From: Sphingopyxis sp. YR583
GTDB lineage: Bacteria; Pseudomonadota; Alphaproteobacteria; Sphingomonadales; Sphingomonadaceae
Assembly (NCBI RefSeq): GCF_900108295.1
Contig: NZ_FNWK01000003.1
Span: 248,001 to 312,000, forward strand
Direction of reading: 5' to 3'
Length of the DNA: 64,000 nucleotides
Of this stretch, positions 34,238 to 41,187 are shown one piece after another. Position numbers and translations under genes: made by a program. The notes below the pieces were generated by a model. The model was not told where the DNA came from. It saw nothing but the letters and a program-made list of their open reading frames with translations, and searched no databases. How positions within the stretch are numbered: the first letter of the stretch is position 1; every line of letters begins with the position of its first letter.

Positions 34238-35890
34238 TCAGTTCGTCCAGTAGATATAATCCTGCCCATCCTTCCATGGCGCATTCTGGGGCACGTCGAT
34301 CCGCACCGGCGCCTCGACCAACCCCGGCCAGATCGGCTTCGCCATGCCCTTGTTCTGCGCGTCGATCATCGCGCGGAGTTCGGCGACGCGTTGCGGTTCG
34401 CTGGCCGACAGGTCGTGTCGTTCGGTCGGATCGGCGGCGAGATTGTAGAGACGTATCTTTTCGGGTCGTTTCGTCACCTGCAGCTTCCAGTCGCCCGCCC
34501 GCACGGCACGATAGTCGCCCGAGCGCCAGTACATCGCCGGCCTTTTCGCGGGGCCGGCCAGAATATCCTCGCTGTCGACGATGCGGTCGGACGGTATTGT
34601 CGCCCCCGCCGCGGCCGCGATGGTCGAGAACAGGTCGATATGCCCCGTCACGTCGGCGCGCGTCGATCCGGGCGCGAGGTGCCCCGGCCAGCGCATGAAG
34701 AAGGGGGTGCGGATGCCGCCTTCGAAAAAGGTCGCCTTCCACCCGCGATAGGGCGCGTTCAGATTGTCGATGCCCGTGTACCAGGCGCCGCCATTATCGC
34801 TGGTGAAGATGACGAGCGTATTGTCGTCGATGCCCAATTCCTTGAGCTTGGCCATCACATCGCCGATGCGCCGGTCGAGCTGCGCGATCATCGCGCCATA
34901 GACGCGCGTCTTGTGATCCTTGATCTGCGGCAGCTTCGCATAATCCGCCTTCGTCGCCTGGAACGGCGTGTGCGGGGCATTGAATGCCAGATACATGAAG
35001 AAGGGCCGATTCCGGTTGGCCTCGATCGCCGAAATCGCCTCATCGGCGAAATAGTCGGTCATGTGACCCTTGGGATGAAAGCGCTTGCTGCCGTTGAAGG
35101 TCACCGCATGGCGCAAATTGGCCCAGATGAAACGGTCGATGCGGTCCCACGGCAGTTTCGCATTCACCGCATCGGGATCATCCTCCGGCAGGAACATCGC
35201 CGCGCCGCCGAGCACGGCGAGGCTTTCGTCAAAGCCCTGCGCCTGCGGCTGCAACGAAGGGGACTCGCCCAGATGCCATTTGCCGATATGGAGCGTGTGA
35301 TAGCCCGCAGCCTTTACCGCCTCGGCAATCGTCACTTCCTTTGCCGGAACCCCCATGTCGGGATAGTCGGGGATGTCGGGCGTAATCAGATCCTTGTGGA
35401 AGATCGCCTTGTGCGGGCCGACGCCCTCGCCGTGCGAAACGCTTTCGGCAAACGCGACCGGAACGGCGGTATATTCGAAACCGAAGCGCGTCGGATAGCG
35501 CCCCGTCATCATCGCCGCGCGCGACGGCGAGCAGGTCGCGTTGGCGGCATAGGCGGTCGTGAAATTGACGCCCTCGCGCGCCAACGCATCGATGTTCGGG
35601 GTCTTGACGATTCCGCCGGCGACACCTCCACCATTGAGGCTGATGTCGTTGTAGCCGAGGTCGTCGGCGACGATCAGGATGATATTCGGCGGACGTTTGC
35701 CGCCCTGCAAAACGGCGGGTGGCGCCGTCGGACCCTGTTGCCATGCGACCGCACGGTTCGGCTGCACCGGGTCTTTCCAGTCCTGCACAAGGCCCGGAAG
35801 CTTGTATTTATTCGCCTCGAACGCCCAATATCCGCCCGCACCCGCCAATGCCAGCACCCCGAGCGCGACCCATTTTTTCTGCATCCCCAT
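34238..35890 (-). CDS. Type I sulfatase (formylglycine-dependent)
   Basis: A 550-residue arylsulfatase-family enzyme. The formylglycine motif is C120-SPSR with MMTGR following. Metal ligands D76-D77 lie in NIILIVADDLGYND, and a second pair in FTSDNGGAWY. The N-terminus carries one hydrophobic helix (VALGVLALAGAGGYWAF), which may be an uncleaved anchor, so the enzyme probably works in the periplasm tethered to the inner membrane. ATG 35884 is an alternative start with a better-spaced AGGGGA. It is divergent from the TetR-FGE pair. The substrate is a sulfate ester (steroid, aryl or sugar) and cannot be read from sequence. Confidence 0.9.
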   Translation of the reverse strand: MGMQKKWVALGVLALAGAGGYWAFEANKYKLPGLVQDWKDPVQPNRAVAWQQGPTAPPAVLQGGKRPPNIILIVADDLGYNDISLNGGGVAGGIVKTPNIDALAREGVNFTTAYAANATCSPSRAAMMTGRYPTRFGFEYTAVPVAFAESVSHGEGVGPHKAIFHKDLITPDIPDYPDMGVPAKEVTIAEAVKAAGYHTLHIGKWHLGESPSLQPQAQGFDESLAVLGGAAMFLPEDDPDAVNAKLPWDRIDRFIWANLRHAVTFNGSKRFHPKGHMTDYFADEAISAIEANRNRPFFMYLAFNAPHTPFQATKADYAKLPQIKDHKTRVYGAMIAQLDRRIGDVMAKLKELGIDDNTLVIFTSDNGGAWYTGIDNLNAPYRGWKATFFEGGIRTPFFMRWPGHLAPGSTRADVTGHIDLFSTIAAAAGATIPSDRIVDSEDILAGPAKRPAMYWRSGDYRAVRAGDWKLQVTKRPEKIRLYNLAADPTERHDLSASEPQRVAELRAMIDAQNKGMAKPIWPGLVEAPVRIDVPQNAPWKDGQDYIYWTN

Positions 35891-36006
35891 TCCCCTGCGG
35901 CAAGCTGTCGGCTTGCTTCGAAACTATTGGCACTATATGTGTCACTATATTGGTCGATACGCAAGATTGTTTGACCCCGGCGTCAAGTCGGGCCAGCAGG
36001 GGCGCC
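35891..36006. promoter_or_regulatory. Divergent promoter, sulfatase / TetR-FGE
   Basis: This is an AT-richer 116-bp interval with a direct repeat of CACTATAT (35931-35938 and 35943-35950) around GTGTCAC. A GTGACAC-WTA element also occurs in front of the second sulfatase (39379-39388) and could be a TetR half-site. Confidence 0.4.
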
Positions 36007-36633
36007 ATGGCGACAGGGTTAGGGAAATCGAACGCGCAAAAGGTCGAGGCCGATCGGGTCGACGGCCGGCGCGAACGCGGGCGATCGAGCCACAAGCGCA
36101 TCGTCGAGGCGATGATGGAATTGATCGTCGCGGGCGACCTGTCGCCGAGCGCGGCGCGCGTCGCCGAAGAGGCCGGTATTGGCCTGCGCACCGTGTTCCG
36201 CCATTTCGACGATATGGACGCGCTCTATTCCGAAATCACCGGAATGATAACCGAGCGCGTGATGCCGATCGTCATGGCGCCCTATCCCGACCAACCGTGG
36301 CGCGCGAATGTCCGCGACCTCGTTCGCCGCCGCGTCCGGGTGTTCGAGACGACGCTGCCCTTCCGGCTCGCCGCGAACATCAAGCGGTACAATTCACCCT
36401 TTCTGATGGGGCAATATAGCCGCGTCGTGATGCTCGAACGCGAGTTGATCCTGCGCCTGCTTCCGGGCCCGGTGCTCACCGACCGGATCGCGGTCGAGGC
36501 CCTGTGCGCGGCGCTGTCCTTCCATACATGGCGCACGCTGCGCCATGACCAGAGCCTGTCCGCCGAGGAAGCGGGAACGGTGATGGGCCAGATGGTCGAG
36601 GCGATATTGGCGACGATCGTCGAAGACGCCTGA
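36007..36633 (+). CDS. TetR-family transcriptional regulator
   Basis: A 208-residue TetR regulator with the N-terminal helix-turn-helix visible in residues 30-75 (RIVEAMMELIVAGDLSPSAA, then VAEEAGIGLRTVFRHFDDMD). The C-terminal ligand-binding helices are variable as usual. ATG 36007 is chosen because the domain begins shortly after; the frame is open upstream through the promoter. It is divergent from the first sulfatase and its stop overlaps the start of the formylglycine-generating enzyme (TGATG). It should repress this sulfatase cluster until an inducer, perhaps the desulfated product, appears. Confidence 0.88.
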   Translation: MATGLGKSNAQKVEADRVDGRRERGRSSHKRIVEAMMELIVAGDLSPSAARVAEEAGIGLRTVFRHFDDMDALYSEITGMITERVMPIVMAPYPDQPWRANVRDLVRRRVRVFETTLPFRLAANIKRYNSPFLMGQYSRVVMLERELILRLLPGPVLTDRIAVEALCAALSFHTWRTLRHDQSLSAEEAGTVMGQMVEAILATIVEDA

Positions 36634-37571
36634 TGCGCGAAGGGTCCATATTGCTCTCCCTCGCCTTGCTCGGCGCGCTCGCGGCGTGCGGCGAGGCGAA
36701 GGATACCAAGACTGTCGAGGCGAAGACGCCCGAATGCCCCGCAATGCCCAAGCAGGATTATGCGTGGATCCCCGGTGCGACCTTCGCGATGGGCGCCGAC
36801 GCGCATCTGCCCGAGGAGGGTCCGGCGCGCGATGCGACGGTCGCAGGCTTCTGGATCGCGACGCACGAGGTCACCAACGCCGAGTTTGCCGAATTCGTGA
36901 AAGCGACCGGCTACAAGACGCTCGCCGAGCAAGACCCGCCGAAGCTGCCCGGTGCGCCGCCCGAGATGCTGATCCCGGGCTCCGCGGTCTTCACCGCGCC
37001 GACCGACGGCAATCCGAACTGGTGGCGCTGGGTCGTCGGCGCCGAATGGCGGCATCCCGCCGGCCCCGACACGAATATCGACGGACGCGGCCGCGATCCT
37101 GTCGTGCAGATCGGTTATGATGACGCGCTCGCCTATGCCAAGTGGAAGGGCAAGGCGCTGCCGAGCGAGGAACAATGGGAGTTGGCCGCCGCGACTGGCG
37201 GCGCCGACCGCAATGTGCCGGTCGACAAGGACGGCAAGCCGCTAGCCAATTATTATCAAGGCGCCTTTCCGGCACGCGACCTTGGCACCGATGGCTTTAC
37301 CGGCCGCGCGCCGGTCGCCTGTTTTCCCGCCGACCAGCATGGCGTCCACGACCTGATCGGCAATGTGTGGGAATGGACGACGAGCAAGGCGGGCGGCGAG
37401 AGCAATGTCATCAAGGGCGGCAGCTTCCTGTGCGCCGCCAATTATTGCGCGCGCTATCGCCCCGCCGCGCGCCAGTTTCAGGAACGCAGCCTAGGCACCG
37501 ACCATATCGGCTTTCGCCTGATCGACACGGCGCGCCCGGCGCCGGCGGCGCCAGTTCCAGACAAGCGCTGA
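36633..37571 (+). CDS. Formylglycine-generating enzyme with lipoprotein signal
   Basis: A 312-residue FGE-sulfatase-fold protein, which converts the sulfatase motif cysteine to formylglycine using copper and oxygen. The copper-binding/active cysteines C267 and C272 stand in GGSFLCAANYCARYRPAAR with the same spacing as human FGE. FWIATHEVTNAEFAEFV and GNVWEWTT are fold signatures. Unusually, the N-terminus is a lipoprotein signal (SLALLGALAAC, lipobox Cys19), so this FGE should be anchored to a membrane in the periplasm, where the sulfatases also go. It is coupled to the TetR gene and overlaps the convergent second sulfatase by 81 bp. Confidence 0.9.
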   Translation: MREGSILLSLALLGALAACGEAKDTKTVEAKTPECPAMPKQDYAWIPGATFAMGADAHLPEEGPARDATVAGFWIATHEVTNAEFAEFVKATGYKTLAEQDPPKLPGAPPEMLIPGSAVFTAPTDGNPNWWRWVVGAEWRHPAGPDTNIDGRGRDPVVQIGYDDALAYAKWKGKALPSEEQWELAAATGGADRNVPVDKDGKPLANYYQGAFPARDLGTDGFTGRAPVACFPADQHGVHDLIGNVWEWTTSKAGGESNVIKGGSFLCAANYCARYRPAARQFQERSLGTDHIGFRLIDTARPAPAAPVPDKR

Positions 37572-39332
37572 CAGCAGGAGGGCGATGCCGCCCACCCACA
37601 GGCCGAGGCGGATCAGCCGCGGCTTGCCCTGATGTTCGAAAGCATAACGGTTGATCTGTTCGTCGGCGGTATAGCCCGCGGGCATGTCGAGAACGCCGTT
37701 CGCCTTCGCATAGGCACGATAATCGGCCATCATCGCGGTAAAGCGGTCGGGCTCCACCGCCGCCAGATCGCGCGTTTCGCCGGGGTCGGTCTTCAGATTG
37801 AACAGGCGCCATCGGCCGTCGCCGGTCGGCGCGAGATTGCGCACGAGCTTGTAATCGCCGCGAAACAGCGCCGAATTGCCGGAGAGTTCATAACCTAGCG
37901 GTTCGTCGCCGTGAACGCTGCCCGGCGCGCCCTTGAGCATGGGGACGAGGCTGCGCCCGGTGACGGACTCGACCGCCTTGCCCTGCCAGCTTCCGCCATG
38001 GTCCGACACACCCGCAAGATCGGTCAGCGTCGGCAAGATGTCGGTGACATGCGCGAGGCCGTCGCTGATGCCGCCGGCGCGGATATTCGCATTGCCCGGC
38101 CAGGCGATGATCAGCGGGACGCGCAGCCCGCCCTCGGTCGCGCTGAACTTATATCCCGACAGGGGCGATACCGCCGCGCTCGCCCAGCCCGGTCCGATCG
38201 CGGCGAAACTGCCGCGCCGGCCGATGTTGGCGGTCGCGAGGTCGTATTGCATGCCGAGGAACAAGCGGTTGCGCAGGCTGCTGAACGGATTTGTCGGCTC
38301 GGCACCATTGTCCGAGAGGAAGACGAAGATCGTGTTGTTGTAATCACCCGTGGCCTTGAGATGCGCGACGAGGCGGCCGATCTCGCGGTCCATCGCGGTC
38401 GCCATGCCGCCATAGGCCTGCATGACCCGAATGGCGGCCGCGCGCTCTTCAGCGTCGAGTTTCTTCCAGTCGGGCGTCGTCGCCATCGTAACGATCGGCA
38501 CCCCCGCGGGCACGATGCCGAGTGCCGCAGCCCGCTTTGCCCGCGCTTCGCGCAGCGCGGTCCAACCATCCTTGTACATCGCCGAATAGCGCGCGATGTC
38601 GCTGTCGGGCGCCTGTACCGGAATATGGTTCGCGAGGAAGTTGATCGAAGCGAGGAAGGGTTTGCCGCTCTTCCGGTCCGCCTCGATATAATCGATCATC
38701 CGCTGGACGACGAAATGCGACGAATAATAATCCTTGGGCAAGGTGGCGGGCTTGCCATTCTCGGTCCAGGCGGCGGTGTCGTACATGCCCTCGATCGGAC
38801 GCTGCTCGAAATTGTCGGCGCCTGCATCGGCGAGACTATAGGCGCGGTCGTAACCGCGCGCATGCGGAAGGCGCTTCGCATCGCTGCCAAGGTGCCATTT
38901 GCCGGTGAGATAGGTGCGATAGCCCGCGGCCTTGAGCAATTGCGCGATCGTCACGACGCGCAGGTTCATCACCGTGTCGTATCCGGGCTTGCCGCGATGT
39001 TCGTCGGGGATCGTCTCGGGCATGTTGCCCAGGCCGTTGCGGTGGTTCATCACCCCCGTCTGCAGCATCGCGCGTGTCGGCGAGCACGACCCGGCGACAT
39101 GGAAGTTGGAGAAGCGCATCCCCGCCTTTGCCAGTGCATCGATATTCGGGGTCGCGATTTCGGAACCGAACGAGCCGACGTCGGAAAAGCCCCAGTCGTC
39201 GGCGAGCAGGATCACGATATTGGGATGCTTTGCCACCGGTGCGACCGGTTGCGCCCGCGCAGGCGCCATGCCGATCAGGGCGGCGATAGCGATGATGGCA
39301 GCACGCCGGGACACGCCTAAGCGACCCGGCAT
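37491..39332 (-). CDS. Type I sulfatase with C-terminal membrane anchor
   Basis: A 613-residue arylsulfatase-family enzyme. An N-terminal signal (AAIIAIAALIGMAPARAQ) is followed by NIVILLADDWGFSD (D45, D46) and the formylglycine motif C83-SPTRAML. VFLSDNGAEP gives the second metal pair. The C-terminus has a hydrophobic helix (LGLWVGGIALLLSALVW) and an Arg-rich cytosolic tail, indicating a tail anchor with the catalytic domain in the periplasm. GGAGG precedes ATG 39332. Together with the sulfatase at 34238, TetR and FGE it forms one sulfate-ester module. The 3' end overlaps the FGE gene by 81 bp. Substrate unknown. Confidence 0.9.
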   Translation of the reverse strand: MPGRLGVSRRAAIIAIAALIGMAPARAQPVAPVAKHPNIVILLADDWGFSDVGSFGSEIATPNIDALAKAGMRFSNFHVAGSCSPTRAMLQTGVMNHRNGLGNMPETIPDEHRGKPGYDTVMNLRVVTIAQLLKAAGYRTYLTGKWHLGSDAKRLPHARGYDRAYSLADAGADNFEQRPIEGMYDTAAWTENGKPATLPKDYYSSHFVVQRMIDYIEADRKSGKPFLASINFLANHIPVQAPDSDIARYSAMYKDGWTALREARAKRAAALGIVPAGVPIVTMATTPDWKKLDAEERAAAIRVMQAYGGMATAMDREIGRLVAHLKATGDYNNTIFVFLSDNGAEPTNPFSSLRNRLFLGMQYDLATANIGRRGSFAAIGPGWASAAVSPLSGYKFSATEGGLRVPLIIAWPGNANIRAGGISDGLAHVTDILPTLTDLAGVSDHGGSWQGKAVESVTGRSLVPMLKGAPGSVHGDEPLGYELSGNSALFRGDYKLVRNLAPTGDGRWRLFNLKTDPGETRDLAAVEPDRFTAMMADYRAYAKANGVLDMPAGYTADEQINRYAFEHQGKPRLIRLGLWVGGIALLLSALVWNWRRRRRARRVDQAKADMVGA

Positions 39333-39416
39333 TTAGTGGTCCTCCTGCGCACTGCCATCACTCCCACCCCCTCGGGATGTGACACTTACTATGTCAATAT
39401 ATCGTCGAGTCAATGG

Positions 39417-39431
39417 GGGCGATAATCGCCC
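39417..39431 (-). terminator. Short perfect hairpin after crotonase gene
   Basis: GGGCGA-TAA-TCGCCC forms a 6-bp perfect stem 8 bases beyond the crotonase stop. It has no clear U-run on the leftward strand. Confidence 0.4.
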
Positions 39432-39438
39432 GCTAACC

Positions 39439-40227
39439 TTATCGTTCGCGATAGTCCGGCGCGCGCTTTTCAAGGAAGGCGGCCAGCGCTTCGCGATGGT
39501 CTTCGGTCGCCGAAAGGATGACCTGCTGGCGGTCCTCGATCGCCATCGCCGCGTCGAGACTGGGTGCATCGATGTTGAGATTGAGCGCCTGTTTGGAGAG
39601 ACGCAGGCCGTAGGGCGAGGTCGCCAGCATCTCATCGGCAAGCGCGAGACCGCGTGTCAGCAAAGCCTCTTCCTCGACAATCTCGCTGACGAGGCCGGCG
39701 CGGAGCGCCCGCTCGGCATCGATAAAGCGACCGGTCAGGATCATCTCGGACGCGAGGCTGGCGCCGACGAGGCGCGGCAGGAAATAGCTCGACGCCATAT
39801 CGCACCCGCCAAGGCCGATACGGATATAGGCCGCGTTGCAACGGAACGACGGCGCGGCGTACCGGACGTCGGATGCGAGCAGCAACGACAGCCCGCCACC
39901 CGCCGCCGCACCATGGCCGAGCGCGATGATCGGCTGCGGGCATGCGCGCATCTTGCGATAGATATTGCCGATGCTGGTCTGGGTGCGCAGCGTGCGGAGG
40001 ACCGGCGTCTCGTCCGAAGACCGGTCTTCCTGGATATCGAGCCCGGCGCAGAATCCTCGCCCGGCGCCGCGCAGGAGGACGACGCGGACGTAGGGACGGT
40101 CGGCAAGCCCGCCGAAATAGGCGTTGAGTTCGCCCACCAGCCCTTCGCTCAGCGCATTGAGCCGTTCGGGCCGGTTGAGCGTCGCGATTTCGACCGCACC
40201 GCGGCGGTCGATCAGCAACTCGCTCAC
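39439..40227 (-). CDS. Crotonase-fold protein (enoyl-CoA hydratase family), atypical active site
   Basis: A 262-residue crotonase-superfamily protein. The oxyanion-hole segments are present (RGFCAGLDIQED and GHGAAAGGGLSLLLASD), and the C-terminal LTGRFIDAERALRAGLV is standard. But both catalytic glutamates of true hydratases are missing: the first site is S114, and the second falls in RCNAAYIRIG with no Glu. So it is probably not a simple hydratase; an isomerase, hydrolase or ring-cleaving member is possible. Translation starts at GTG 40227, overlapping the stop of the SDR gene (GTGA). Function in the SDR-crotonase operon is unknown. Confidence 0.85.
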   Translation of the reverse strand: MSELLIDRRGAVEIATLNRPERLNALSEGLVGELNAYFGGLADRPYVRVVLLRGAGRGFCAGLDIQEDRSSDETPVLRTLRTQTSIGNIYRKMRACPQPIIALGHGAAAGGGLSLLLASDVRYAAPSFRCNAAYIRIGLGGCDMASSYFLPRLVGASLASEMILTGRFIDAERALRAGLVSEIVEEEALLTRGLALADEMLATSPYGLRLSKQALNLNIDAPSLDAAMAIEDRQQVILSATEDHREALAAFLEKRAPDYRER

Positions 40228-41000
40228 AATGTCTGTCCGTCGTCGACGGTGATCACGCTGCCGGTGATGCCGAGCGCGGCGTCGGAACAGAGCAGCAGCA
40301 GCGGCGCGTGAAGGTCGCTCGGCGGCCGCATCCGCTGGCGCGGGAAGCTCTTTACCATCGCCGCGCCGGTGTCGCTTTCGAACAACTCGGCGGTCATTTC
40401 GGATTCGAAATAGCCGGGCTGGATCACATTGACGCTGATCCCGCGCCGCGCCCACTCGCGCGCAAGAGCCTTGCCGAGGTGGCGCACCGCCGCCTTGGTC
40501 GCGCCATAGACCGAGGTCGCGGGAAAGACCTTCTCTGCGGTGATCGATCCGATCAGGACGATACGGCCGTTCTGTTTCTCGCGGCTACCGGCCTTGTCGA
40601 GCCGCTTCGCGCCCTCGGTCGCGGTCAGGAAGACGCCGCGGACATTGGCCGCGAGCAGGAAATCGACGTCGTCGACCGACAGCCCCATCGCCATTTTTTC
40701 GGTCGCCACACCGGCGTTGGCGACGATCGTGTCGACAGTGCCGAAGGCGGCCTCGGCGGCGTCATATGCGGCTTTGGTCGATGCTTCGTCGGTGACGTCC
40801 ATGCTGACGGCGATCGCCTGCCCGCCCGCCGCCTCGATCGCGGCGACCTGTTCGGCCAGCTTGTCGGCGCGGCGCGCGGCGAGCACAACCTTCGCGCCTG
40901 CCGCGGCAAGCGCCTTCGCAAAGCCCGCGCCCAGCCCCGATGAGGCGCCGGTCACCAACGCCACACGGCCCGTGAGATCGAACTTCGGTTGCTCCGCCAT
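40224..41000 (-). CDS. Short-chain dehydrogenase/reductase
   Basis: A 258-residue classical SDR: cofactor loop TGASSGLGAGFAKAL, NAG motif VANAGVA, catalytic Ser in VLIGSITAEK and YGATK (Tyr, Lys), and a substrate loop beginning QPGYFESEM. The ARRAD after the second strand suggests NADP(H) preference. ATG 41000 follows AAAGGA; an earlier in-frame ATG at 41030 is less likely. It is coupled to the crotonase gene. A TTGACGT-TT-ACGTCAA palindrome lies 40 bp upstream and suggests tight regulation, perhaps in acyl-CoA or steroid metabolism. Confidence 0.88.
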   Translation of the reverse strand: MAEQPKFDLTGRVALVTGASSGLGAGFAKALAAAGAKVVLAARRADKLAEQVAAIEAAGGQAIAVSMDVTDEASTKAAYDAAEAAFGTVDTIVANAGVATEKMAMGLSVDDVDFLLAANVRGVFLTATEGAKRLDKAGSREKQNGRIVLIGSITAEKVFPATSVYGATKAAVRHLGKALAREWARRGISVNVIQPGYFESEMTAELFESDTGAAMVKSFPRQRMRPPSDLHAPLLLLCSDAALGITGSVITVDDGQTL

Positions 41001-41039
41001 CAGATGTCCTTTCCTTAGCTTGCTTCGCATTGGCCTCGA

Positions 41040-41055
41040 TTGACGTTTACGTCAA
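41040..41055. promoter_or_regulatory. 16-bp palindromic operator upstream of SDR-crotonase operon
   Basis: TTGACGT-TT-ACGTCAA has perfect 7-bp half-sites with a 2-base spacer, 40 bp before the SDR start. This architecture suits a MerR- or TetR-type regulator of acyl-CoA metabolism. No such regulator gene adjoins it. Confidence 0.6.
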
Positions 41056-41091
41056 CCGGAAGGCGCTTCACGAAAAACCGCGAAAAACGAG

Positions 41092-41122
41092 TTGACGGAT
41101 TTATTTTGTTCCCCTAATGTTC
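41092..41122 (+). promoter_or_regulatory. LexA-controlled promoter facing right, no annotated gene behind it
   Basis: TTGACG (41092-41097), a 17-bp spacer and TAATGT (41115-41120) form a strong sigma-70-like promoter. The alphaproteobacterial SOS box GTTC-N7-GTTC (41108-41122) covers its -10 element. Downstream on this strand are only a 19-codon frame and a hairpin before the Kef gene, which reads the other way. Confidence 0.6.
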
Positions 41123-41143
41123 TCCTTGTGCACAACGAACCTC

Positions 41144-41180
41144 ATCCCCCGTCGCGGCTGCCAAGCGCGGCGGGCGGGGG
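41144..41180. terminator. GC-rich hairpin after Kef gene
   Basis: CCCCCGTCGCGG and CGCGGCGGGCGGGGG form a long imperfect stem 8 bases beyond the stop of the Kef gene. It would also stop a rightward transcript from the LexA-boxed promoter at 41092. Confidence 0.5.
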
Positions 41181-41187
41181 ATAAAGG

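Noticed and set aside
34238..39332. Linking the two sulfatases to sulfoquinovose breakdown
   Set aside because: Type I sulfatases hydrolyse sulfate esters, not the C-S bond of a sulfonate; they have their own TetR regulator and are 9 kb from the exporter gene.
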